Shown piece after piece: positions 1-5,759 of a stretch of DNA of 10,268 nt; the stretch's first letter is position 1; each line of letters opens with the position of its first letter. The stretch spans positions 1 through 10,268 of the forward strand of contig CAKQPF010000088.1 in NCBI GenBank assembly GCA_934256705.1. Reading direction: 5' to 3'. This stretch comes from an uncultured Prevotella sp. GTDB taxonomy: Bacteria; Bacteroidota; Bacteroidia; Bacteroidales; Bacteroidaceae. Below the pieces are notes generated by a model. That model was given only the letters and a program-made list of their open reading frames with translations. It searched no databases and was not told the origin of the DNA. The position numbers and the translations under genes were made by a program.

Positions 1-24
1 CGAAAAATCCGACAGCGTGAATCA

Positions 25-58
25 GCGGTACCAAAACACCGCTACAGGCGGTACCAAA
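25..58. repeat. 11-bp direct repeat with GGTACC core, possible mobile-element end
   Basis: GCGGTACCAAA occurs at 25-35 and again at 48-58, 23 bp apart. Each copy starts a small inverted repeat: GCGGT/ACCGC (25-29 with 38-42) and GGCG/CGCC (47-50 with 60-63). Repeated terminal boxes of this sort are known from ends of some insertion sequences such as the IS21 family. No transposase is visible and the window starts here, so an IS end is only a guess. The repeat itself is directly visible. Confidence 0.35.
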
Positions 59-153
59 TCGCCGATATTATCACATACTATCCGCCCATTGATTATCTGA
101 TGATTACCTTCATCGTTCTGTGACAATAACCTTAAATGTTTGGAATATAAGTT

Positions 154-228
154 TGATGTCATACCAGGACGAACATCCAATACGTGCATCTGTTCGGGTG
201 TCCAATAGTTCACATATTTGTTTGGAAA
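154..228 (-). pseudogene. Relic of an initiating sugar transferase (fragment)
   Basis: Read on the minus strand, this stretch gives about 25 residues including YVNYWTPEQM and HVLDVRPGMTS. These match the conserved 'YTPEQ...LxVRPGxT' segment just after the GPRP motif of bacterial sugar transferases (PF02397). The similarity stops after the serine; the following translation (NLYSKHLRLL...) does not look like the family and ends at a stop at 22-24. The catalytic DE and GPRP segments are absent, and no start belongs to it (the first in-frame candidate is a GTG inside the motif). It differs from the intact transferase at 7958-8596, which reads RPGISGWAQVNGRN, so it was a second transferase rather than a recent copy. 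It lies in the same orientation as the polysaccharide operon. The call rests on one short motif. Confidence 0.45.
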
Positions 229-313
229 ATGTCTATTTTCCGCAATTTATTTGTTTGGAAAATTTTATTTTTGGACGTTTTATTTGTTTGGATAATTTTA
301 TTTCGTTATCTTT
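215..313. repeat. Three tandem 33-bp repeats upstream of the ATPase gene
   Basis: TATTTGTTTGGA begins at 215, 248 and 281, exactly 33 bp apart. Copies 1 and 2 share their first 16 bases; copies 2 and 3 share 12 bases, then differ by one, then share AATTTTATTT. The third copy contains the -33 box of the promoter at 283-314, and its end merges with the -7 box. A 33-bp period is close to three helical turns, so a protein bound to each copy would sit on nearly the same DNA face. I infer a regulatory array; slippage-type duplication is the alternative. Confidence 0.8.
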
Positions 314-314
314 G
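283..314 (+). promoter_or_regulatory. Bacteroidetes-type promoter for the AAA+ ATPase gene
   Basis: TTTG at 283-286, a 20-bp spacer and TATCTTTG at 307-314 match the Bacteroidetes consensus TTTG-N19-21-TANNTTTG exactly. Transcription would start near 320, leaving a leader of about 25 bases before the ATG at 345. This rules out the longer reading frame that opens at 120, because that start lies upstream of the promoter. Confidence 0.75.
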
Positions 315-344
315 CAACTGAAATACAACATTTTACGAATTACT

Positions 345-1739
345 ATGTACTACAAGAGAATTATAGATATATATCTATCAGAATGGGCTTCACGCGAAAC
401 ACGTAAACCTGTTCTACTTCGAGGAGCACGCCAGGTAGGCAAGTCTTCTGCAGTGCGTCATTTAGGCAAGCAATTCAAAAATTTTCTGGAAATAAATTTT
501 GAGATGGAGCCGCAATACAAAGCTATCTTCCAGCCCGACCTGAATGTCAACCGTATCGTAATGCAGATTTCTGCAATGTCAGGTTCAAGGATAGAAGAAG
601 GCGAGACACTTCTCTTTATGGATGAGATACAGGAGTGTCCAGAGGCTATCATGTCATTACGTTTCTTCAAGGAGAACATGCCACGACTGCATGTGATTGC
701 TGCAGGTTCCCTATTAGAGTTCGCCCTGGCAGAATTACCGACATTTGGCGTTGGTAGAATCCATTCGATGTTTATGTATCCAATGACTTTCGATGAATTT
801 CTTCTTGCTAACAAGGAAAATTTATTACTCGAAGCTCGTAACGCAGCATCTTCACAATCACCTCTTCCTGAGCCATTGCACGAAAAGTTAGTCAGTCTTC
901 TTCGCACATATATGCTCGTAGGAGGAATGCCCGAATGCGTTGGCAAATGGGTTGAGACTCATGATTACCTGCTTTGTCAGGAAGTTCAAGATGACATACT
1001 GGTAAGCTATGAGGACGACTTTCCTAAATACAAGAAAAAAGCTGATGTCAATTTACTTCGCAACATATTGCGTAGTGTCGCCGTACAAGCCACGAAGAAG
1101 TTTGTATATACAAAAGTAGGCGACTATAAGACAGCAGAAGTAAAGAGTGCGCTCGACCTGCTCATTCTTGCAGGATTACTAATCCCCGTTACTCATACCA
1201 GTGCCAATGGACTTCCTTTAGGTAGCGAAGCAGACAATTCCTATCGTAAGATTCTATTCTTTGACTGTGGACTTATGCTGCGACTTTTGGGCATCACTAT
1301 AGGAGATACTACCATGCTTACCACCCAAATACTTACAGCCACAGCAGCAGACCTCGTCAACAAGGGTACTATGGCAGAGCTTGTTGCCGGTTTGGAGATA
1401 CTTCACTATATGACACCCAACTTGCGACATGAGTTGTATTATTGGGTTCGTTTGGCAAAGAATTCATTAGCGGAAATCGACTATATCTTGCCATCGCATC
1501 TTAATATTCTCCCCATAGAGGTCAAAGCAGGAAACCAAGGTGGAATGAAAAGCCTGTGGTCTTATATGCGTGAGAAGCATATCACCGAAGCCGTTCGTTG
1601 CTCATTGGAGAATTTCGGAGAGTTTTGTTACACCGACAAAGAAGATGATGATACCGTTCGACACGTCAACATTTTTCCTCTCTATGCCGTTTCACAGATA
1701 ATGAAATCCACAACATCCACATCTCAATTAGCATACTGA
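345..1739 (+). CDS. AAA+ ATPase, DUF4143 family ATP-binding protein
   Basis: A 464-residue protein. The Walker A motif GARQVGKS is at residues 27-34 and Walker B LLFMDEIQ at about 89-96, with D93 and E94 as the Mg-binding and catalytic pair. An AAGSLLEF sensor-like segment follows at 119-126. The C-terminal half has the DUF4143 pattern and ends in a PD-(D/E)XK nuclease-like signature: EIDY (377-380, D379) then PIEVKAG (390-396, E392, K394). The length is normal for the family, which is abundant in Bacteroidetes and archaea but of poorly known role; defence, transport and nucleic-acid functions have been suggested. The frame extends upstream to 120, but the promoter at 283-314 and typical family N-termini favour the ATG at 345. 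It is convergent with the aminotransferase gene, 25 bp apart, and probably an independent unit inserted beside the polysaccharide genes. Confidence 0.93.
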   Translation: MYYKRIIDIYLSEWASRETRKPVLLRGARQVGKSSAVRHLGKQFKNFLEINFEMEPQYKAIFQPDLNVNRIVMQISAMSGSRIEEGETLLFMDEIQECPEAIMSLRFFKENMPRLHVIAAGSLLEFALAELPTFGVGRIHSMFMYPMTFDEFLLANKENLLLEARNAASSQSPLPEPLHEKLVSLLRTYMLVGGMPECVGKWVETHDYLLCQEVQDDILVSYEDDFPKYKKKADVNLLRNILRSVAVQATKKFVYTKVGDYKTAEVKSALDLLILAGLLIPVTHTSANGLPLGSEADNSYRKILFFDCGLMLRLLGITIGDTTMLTTQILTATAADLVNKGTMAELVAGLEILHYMTPNLRHELYYWVRLAKNSLAEIDYILPSHLNILPIEVKAGNQGGMKSLWSYMREKHITEAVRCSLENFGEFCYTDKEDDDTVRHVNIFPLYAVSQIMKSTTSTSQLAY

Positions 1740-1764
1740 GTGCATCCATTCATCGCTCATCAAC

Positions 1765-3051
1765 CTATCGTATGATAGCCTCCTTGATGCTCTCCACAAT
1801 GTAGCGGACATCATCATCCGTCACATACGGACCGGCAGGCAGACAGAAGCCCACCTTGAAGAGGTCTTCCTCTACGCCATTGGTATAGACAGGAGCACCA
1901 GCATAGACAGGTTGCTTGTGCATAGGTTTCCATACAGGGCGACACTCTATCTTCTTGCCCAGCATAAATACACGCAAAGCCTCTACATTTTCGTTAGGCT
2001 GACAGTCGGTTATGGCAGAGTCAACGGCATGGATTACACCAGCGGCACCGCCGACGGCAGTCTTGACCACCTCCTTATAAGCATTCTCCTGCCCCTGTAT
2101 CTTCACATTCTCATCCAGAGTACCGGCGCAAAGCCAGAAGTTGGCATCATAGCGTTTGTCGGCAGGTTGCTTGTGGATATGCACACCAGGTACGTCCTTC
2201 AGCAGTTCCTCATAGAGACTTTGCACATGCTTGTGGTGAGCGATGTGGTCGTTGAGCACAGTCATCTGACCGCGACCGATTCCTGCGCACACGTTCGACA
2301 TGCGGTAGTTGTAGCCGATAGCCGTATGCTGATAGTAAGGATAAGCGTCGCGAGCCTGTGTGGCATACCACATTATTTCGTTGGCATCCTCAGCATTACG
2401 GCAAATCAGAGCACCGCCACCAGAGGTAGTAATCATCTTGTTGCCGTTGAATGACAGCGCGCCATACTTACCGAATGTGCCAAGCACCTGACCGTCAAAG
2501 CGTGAGCCCATACCCTCTGCAGCATCCTCCACCACAGGAATGCCATACTTGTCGGCAATAGCCATAATCTCGTCAATGCGGTAAGGCATGCCATACAGAG
2601 CCACAGGCACAATAGCCTTAGGCAGCTTGCCCGTCTTCTCCTTACGGTCAATGATAGCCTTCTCCAATATAACAGGATCCATGTTCCATGTTTCACCCTC
2701 AGAACCTACAAACACAGGCTTTGCTCCAAGATAAGTAATTGGGTGACTTGAAGCACAGAACGTAAACGACTGTACCAGTACTTCATCGCCAGCCTTTACT
2801 CCACAGCCAATCAAAGCCAAGTGTACTGCTGCTGTACCAGCCGACAGACAAACCACCTTACGGTCAAGCGGCTCAGTTCCATCACTCTTGCTGTTGGCAA
2901 ACGCCTCCAAATCTTTTTCGAAAGCATTCACATTCGGACCCATCGGCACCACCCAGTTGGTGTCAAAAGCCTCCTTCACATATTTCTGTTCCAAACCAGC
3001 CTCACTCATGTGGGCAAGGCACAAGTAAATTGTTTTTCTTTCCTCAAACAT
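1765..3051 (-). CDS. DegT/DnrJ/EryC1/StrS sugar-nucleotide aminotransferase (PglE/WcfR-like)
   Basis: A 428-residue fold-type I PLP enzyme. Family landmarks are in order: CLSAGTAAVHLAL (68-80) for phosphate binding, VVEDAAEGMGS (173-183, D176 pairs with the pyridine nitrogen), SFNGNKMITTSGGG (200-213, K205 as the Schiff-base lysine), GYNYRMSNVCAGIG (246-259) and RPVWKPMHKQP (371-381). Such enzymes transfer an amino group, usually from glutamate, to a 4-keto-6-deoxy sugar nucleotide in the cytoplasm, giving precursors of bacillosamine- or AATGal-type residues. The substrate here is inferred. It is longer than many relatives because of about 45 residues around 312-357. No PglD-like acetyltransferase is nearby, which suits a free-amine product as in the WcfR/WcfS pair. 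The gene is separated from the rest of the operon by the divergent toxin-antitoxin module. No consensus promoter is visible in the 93 bp upstream. GC is about 50% in a sampled stretch, higher than the genes at 4-8 kb. Confidence 0.93.
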   Translation of the reverse strand: MFEERKTIYLCLAHMSEAGLEQKYVKEAFDTNWVVPMGPNVNAFEKDLEAFANSKSDGTEPLDRKVVCLSAGTAAVHLALIGCGVKAGDEVLVQSFTFCASSHPITYLGAKPVFVGSEGETWNMDPVILEKAIIDRKEKTGKLPKAIVPVALYGMPYRIDEIMAIADKYGIPVVEDAAEGMGSRFDGQVLGTFGKYGALSFNGNKMITTSGGGALICRNAEDANEIMWYATQARDAYPYYQHTAIGYNYRMSNVCAGIGRGQMTVLNDHIAHHKHVQSLYEELLKDVPGVHIHKQPADKRYDANFWLCAGTLDENVKIQGQENAYKEVVKTAVGGAAGVIHAVDSAITDCQPNENVEALRVFMLGKKIECRPVWKPMHKQPVYAGAPVYTNGVEEDLFKVGFCLPAGPYVTDDDVRYIVESIKEAIIR

Positions 3052-3071
3052 AAAAATTATTGTTAAATTAT

Positions 3072-3102
3072 TTTGTACTTACATCACAATGCAGTAAATT
3101 TG
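3072..3102 (+). promoter_or_regulatory. Bacteroidetes-type promoter of the toxin-antitoxin operon
   Basis: TTTG at 3072-3075, a 19-bp spacer and TAAATTTG at 3095-3102 fit the Bacteroidetes consensus exactly. Transcription would start near 3109, about 35 bases before the antitoxin ATG at 3145. The in-frame ATG at 3073 lies inside the -33 box and can be dismissed as a start. Confidence 0.75.
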
Positions 3103-3111
3103 CATCACAAT
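3082..3111. promoter_or_regulatory. Candidate operator: CATCACAAT repeats around the -7 box
   Basis: CATCACAAT occurs at 3082-3090 and 3103-3111, 21 bp apart (two helical turns), bracketing the -7 box. Between them is TGCA-N7-TGCA (3090-3093 and 3101-3104), a short inverted repeat. RHH antitoxins of the RelB/DinJ type are known to repress their own promoters through paired short sites, so this is where such a site would be expected. Binding is inferred. Confidence 0.4.
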
Positions 3112-3144
3112 CACATTAATATTTCACCAAATTATCAGAACGAT

Positions 3145-3468
3145 ATGGCACAGACATCTATGACAGTCCGTTTGGACAACAAGCAAAAAGCAATATTCGA
3201 CGAACTCTGCGCCCAGTTTGGCATGAGCGCAAACACGGCTATCAACATCTTTGTAAAGGCGGTGATACGTTGCCGAAAAATTCCTTTCACTATTTCTGCG
3301 GACTCTGAGAATGACATTAGAGAAAAAGCATTGAATGTATTCAACAAACTACGTGCTGATGCGGAAAACAGCAATGAGCCTGAAATGACTTTAGATGAGA
3401 TAAACGCAGAGATAAACGAAGTCAGACGATTAAGAAAGGAGCGCAACAATGGTGTATGCGGTAATTGA
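3145..3468 (+). CDS. RelB/DinJ-family antitoxin (ribbon-helix-helix)
   Basis: A 107-residue protein. Residues 1-45 carry the classic RelB/DinJ DNA-binding segment: a MTVRLDN beta strand near residues 6-12, then KQKAIFDELCAQFGMSANTA and INIFVKAVIRCRKIPF. The C-terminal half (about 50-107) is charged and rich in Asp, Glu and Lys, typical of the flexible toxin-wrapping tail. It should neutralise the PIN toxin encoded next and repress the operon promoter. Its last 20 bases overlap the toxin start, the usual coupled arrangement. The start at 3145 follows from the promoter at 3072-3102 and from the family's normal 'MAQ-S-MTVRLD' beginning. It lies antisense to the flanking polysaccharide genes. Confidence 0.9.
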   Translation: MAQTSMTVRLDNKQKAIFDELCAQFGMSANTAINIFVKAVIRCRKIPFTISADSENDIREKALNVFNKLRADAENSNEPEMTLDEINAEINEVRRLRKERNNGVCGN

Positions 3469-3856
3469 CACTAATATTCTTGTATCTGCAAGAATAAGCA
3501 AGAATCCTCTGGCTGCAACAGTAAAAGTTGTTGCTAATGTGTTTCAAAACAGGATCATTCCAGTTTTCAATGAAGAAATTCTTTCCGAATATTACGAAGT
3601 TCTGCATCGTCCCAAATTCAAGATAAGCGAAGAGCAGATTAATACACTTCTTGAGTATATAAAGAAATGCGGAGTACATTCTGAACGTATCCCATTTGAT
3701 GGCGATATGCCAGACGAAGACGACCGTGTGTTCTACGAAGTTTCTTTAAGCGAGGAGGACTCGTTCCTCGTCACTGGCAACCTCAAGCATTTCCCAAAGA
3801 CTCCCAAAGTCATTACAGCCGCTCAAATGATGGAGATTTTAGATAAGGAATTTTAA
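3449..3856 (+). CDS. PIN-domain toxin, putative toxin-antitoxin RNase (COG1569-like)
   Basis: A 135-residue PIN protein. The N-terminal VIDTNILVSA (5-14) supplies the first catalytic acid, D7. NEEILSEYYEVLHRPKF (41-57) is the conserved helix with an acidic residue (E43 or E47). PDEDDRVFYEV (88-98) and SEEDSFLVTGNLKHFP (101-116) give the remaining acids, most likely D92 and D104. The TGNLKHFP ending is typical of the family annotated 'putative toxin-antitoxin system toxin component, PIN family'. Such proteins are Mg/Mn-dependent ribonucleases; the RNA target is unknown. All expected acids are present, so it looks active. It overlaps the antitoxin by 20 bases and ends 7 bases before a terminator. 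Pairing of a PIN toxin with a RelB/DinJ-type antitoxin, rather than RelE/YafQ with RelB, is seen in several phyla but is less studied. Confidence 0.92.
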   Translation: MVYAVIDTNILVSARISKNPLAATVKVVANVFQNRIIPVFNEEILSEYYEVLHRPKFKISEEQINTLLEYIKKCGVHSERIPFDGDMPDEDDRVFYEVSLSEEDSFLVTGNLKHFPKTPKVITAAQMMEILDKEF

Positions 3857-3863
3857 TCGCAAG

Positions 3864-3892
3864 AGTGTACCCCACAAGGCACACTTTTTTTT
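3864..3892 (+). terminator. Rho-independent terminator of the toxin-antitoxin operon
   Basis: AGTGT (3864-3868) pairs with ACACT (3881-3885). After one A-C mismatch the stem continues with CC/GG. A run of eight T (3885-3892) follows. It begins 7 bases after the toxin stop codon. It has no T-run in the minus direction, so it should not stop transcription coming from the right. Confidence 0.75.
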
Positions 3893-3908
3893 CTTTACAC
3901 TTGTTTCA

Positions 3909-4106
3909 CTATATATTTTCCAATACATCTTCAGGAACATTAGTACCGAGAAACGAGTTCAAAACCTTATATGGATTATCATCATTATCCACCGCTTTCT
4001 TCATTACCTCATATGCTTTAAATGCAAGTATCATAGGGGAATCCGAACAACCATTGCATTGCATTGCAACATACTCAGCAACCCTTTTTAAGTGTTCTTG
4101 TTCCAT
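3909..4106 (-). CDS. Small hypothetical protein, 65 residues
   Basis: I do not recognise this protein. It begins MEQEHLKRVAEYVAMQCNGC and ends FLGTNVPEDVLENI. It is acidic, soluble-looking and helix-rich, with two cysteines three apart (C17, C20) and no signal peptide or membrane segment. It is the last minus-strand frame before the toxin-antitoxin module, 117 bases downstream of the 165-residue orphan, and shares the orientation of the polysaccharide operon. An ATG start and amphipathic helix pattern favour a real gene. The long opposite frame (3865-4374) covers both this gene and part of the next and looks like a shadow. No function is proposed. Confidence 0.5.
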   Translation of the reverse strand: MEQEHLKRVAEYVAMQCNGCSDSPMILAFKAYEVMKKAVDNDDNPYKVLNSFLGTNVPEDVLENI

Positions 4107-4157
4107 ATTTCAGTATTATACTAATAATTCGATACCGAAAGTCTACTATTTGTATGT

Positions 4158-4209
4158 AGCAGGTAGTGGTTTCGCTCCACAGACCCAAGCCTATTCAATC
4201 ATACCTGCT
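4158..4209. other. Nested inverted repeat in the gap between two orphan genes
   Basis: AGCAGGTA (4158-4165) is the reverse complement of TACCTGCT (4202-4209). Directly inside its left arm is GTGG-N7-CCAC (4166-4180). Transcribed from the minus strand, this 52-base element could fold into an 8-bp stem closing a loop with a small inner hairpin. It lies in the 117-base gap between the genes at 4224 and 4106. It has no T-run, so it is not an ordinary terminator, and it is too short for a tRNA. It may be an RNA-processing or attenuation element. Confidence 0.35.
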
Positions 4210-4223
4210 TTACCTTTATTATA

Positions 4224-4721
4224 TTACCCTTTTAACCTTATTAAGTCTTCTTTCCAAACTGCAAACGGGCATTTATCTTCAAGTTCACAATATAAGTCAA
4301 GATTAAATACCATTAACTTCATTGCATTATCAATGACCTGCCCATGCAAAAAATCTGCTATACTATTGCTTTGAATGGGTGCTGTCATCTCCAATACTAT
4401 AGCACCAATCTCACGTTCCTTGTCAATATAAGCAAAATGAGTCGATGAAGCATTTGTAAAAATACCCGAAGTAAGAGGACATGTTTTCTCAAGTCGTCTT
4501 ATTACATCTTTTCTGTTATTCATATGTCGGAGACGATTCCAAAAGCCATCCCATAAACATGCTAACAATAGCCTATCTCCACTTAATGAATAAACAGAGA
4601 CAGTAAGATAAACACCTCTCTTTACTTTAAATATTATATCAACACAATCCTTCTGTACAAAAAACGTGATGGAACTATCATTATAGAACTGTGCCTTGGT
4701 GCGTCTATTAATAAACGACAT
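4224..4721 (-). CDS. Orphan protein of the polysaccharide operon, 165 residues
   Basis: I cannot assign a family. The N-terminal half alternates hydrophobic and polar residues (ITFFVQ, VDIIFKV, GVYLTVSVYSL, DRLLLACLWDGFW), suggesting a beta sheet; the C-terminal part looks mixed alpha/beta (REIGAIVLEMTAP, AMKLMVFNLDLYCELED). There is no signal peptide or convincing membrane helix, so it is probably cytoplasmic. It starts 6 bases after the stop of the FemAB/GNAT-like gene, so it is very likely co-transcribed with it and may serve the same modification step. The frame is long and uninterrupted, which supports a real gene despite the missing family. Confidence 0.75.
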   Translation of the reverse strand: MSFINRRTKAQFYNDSSITFFVQKDCVDIIFKVKRGVYLTVSVYSLSGDRLLLACLWDGFWNRLRHMNNRKDVIRRLEKTCPLTSGIFTNASSTHFAYIDKEREIGAIVLEMTAPIQSNSIADFLHGQVIDNAMKLMVFNLDLYCELEDKCPFAVWKEDLIRLKG

Positions 4722-4727
4722 ATTGTT

Positions 4728-5759
4728 TTAGCTACGATATAATGGGAAGAACTTGCTTTCTTTGTCAAACCCTGCATCTCGTGAGGCCCGTTCTGCTACA
4801 AGCTCATCGTATTTTTCATTGTCAAAAATATGCTTTGCGATAGAGAACTGACAATCAGAGAAACGATTGAAAGCTATCTTAAACTTATATAGATTGTCTT
4901 CTCCTGAACCTACTCCACCGCCAAGATGGAAAGTCTTCATTCCTTTCTCCATACCCCACACAGCTGCCTTATAGAGCAATAAATTCGATGGTGCCAAATT
5001 GCGATACTGCAAGTCTGAACCACTGAGATGATAATTCAAGCGACCATTGGCATAGATCATGATACTCATTGATATTATCTTATCATCATACTCAGCCCAG
5101 AATATTTCATAGTTGTCCTTCAAATCCTCATGGATGCTTTTGTAGAACTCAGGCTTAAAGTAGTAATATGGTTCAGCATTGTCCTTATCCATAGTAGCAT
5201 TATAAATCTTGATAAAGTCATCAAACAGCTCTAATCCTTGTCCATGCTTTATAACTATACCATTTTTCTCAGCCTTGCGTATCATATTACGGTTCTTTGA
5301 ATGAATGTTCTTCCAAATTACTTCTTCAGATGTCAAATCCATAGAAACGGTCTTACCCAAGTCTATCACATCCGAACAAGCCTTCATCGGTACAGCATTT
5401 GCCAATACAGGATGATAGCGCACAAAGTTGTCTACAATATTTTCGCTTTTCATCTTCTCTACATATGCCTTCCAAAGGGCATTCATATTCTCGTCCGAAT
5501 CATCACCTTCAAGCAAAAAACCTCCGTAGCCATAAGGAGTTATAGAATCATAAACACCCTCTATCGTTGTATTGCGTTTCATATATACATAGATGCCACG
5601 TAAACCATTCTCGTTATAATAAAACAATTGTGGCTCACCATCACCATGTATCTGAAAAGCCTTAACATAGCCACTTAGATAATATACATCGTAATTGGCA
5701 AAGGAACGAACCAACTCATCCCATTCCTTTGCTTGACTTATATTAAATATCTGTATCAT
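4728..5759 (-). CDS. GNAT/FemAB-like acyl- or aminoacyltransferase (Acetyltransf_6 type)
   Basis: 343 residues from the ATG at 5759. This start begins MIQIFNISQAKEWDELV and overlaps the preceding stop by 17 bases; the more upstream ATG at 5792 would add 11 atypical residues. The protein has the double-GNAT look of FemAB-like enzymes: a YLSGYVKAFQ segment (27-36), PYGYGGFLL (75-83), then the hallmark WKNIHSKNRNMIRKAEKNGI (149-168). The C-terminal GNAT half holds EIFWAEYDDKIISMSIMIYA (218-237), NYHLSGSDLQYRNLAPSNLL (242-261) and TFHLGGGVGSGEDNLYKFK (276-294). Relatives include FemX-type peptidyltransferases and GNAT proteins common in polysaccharide loci that acylate amino sugars. Its place right after an ATP-grasp ligase and a PLP protein suggests it adds an acyl or amino-acyl group to the glycan precursor; donor and acceptor are unknown. 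Confidence 0.88.
   Translation of the reverse strand: MIQIFNISQAKEWDELVRSFANYDVYYLSGYVKAFQIHGDGEPQLFYYNENGLRGIYVYMKRNTTIEGVYDSITPYGYGGFLLEGDDSDENMNALWKAYVEKMKSENIVDNFVRYHPVLANAVPMKACSDVIDLGKTVSMDLTSEEVIWKNIHSKNRNMIRKAEKNGIVIKHGQGLELFDDFIKIYNATMDKDNAEPYYYFKPEFYKSIHEDLKDNYEIFWAEYDDKIISMSIMIYANGRLNYHLSGSDLQYRNLAPSNLLLYKAAVWGMEKGMKTFHLGGGVGSGEDNLYKFKIAFNRFSDCQFSIAKHIFDNEKYDELVAERASRDAGFDKESKFFPLYRS

Noticed and set aside
120..344. Longer start for the AAA+ ATPase (extra 75 residues)
   Set aside because: The region contains three 33-bp DNA repeats and a consensus promoter at 283-314; the repeats read in frame only because 33 is divisible by three. The family normally starts near the MYYKRII segment.
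1765..1778. CTATC-GTAT-GATAG hairpin between the convergent genes as a terminator
   Set aside because: It has a 5-bp AT-rich stem, no T-run, and lies over the last codons of the aminotransferase gene.
1912..2454. 180-residue plus-strand frame opposite the aminotransferase
   Set aside because: The minus strand here encodes all the motifs of a PLP aminotransferase; the opposite frame shows none.
4186..4193. Minus-strand promoter for the 65-residue gene (TAGGCTTG)
   Set aside because: One mismatch in the -7 box and no TTTG at the required distance upstream.
4158..4209. tRNA or tRNA-like gene
   Set aside because: The outer stem resembles an acceptor arm, but the element is only 52 bases, with no D-arm, anticodon arm or GGTTCRA T-loop.
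3865..4374. 169-residue plus-strand frame
   Set aside because: It starts at the terminator of the toxin gene, runs antisense across two minus-strand genes, and its translation is Ser/Tyr/Phe-rich low-information sequence typical of a shadow frame.
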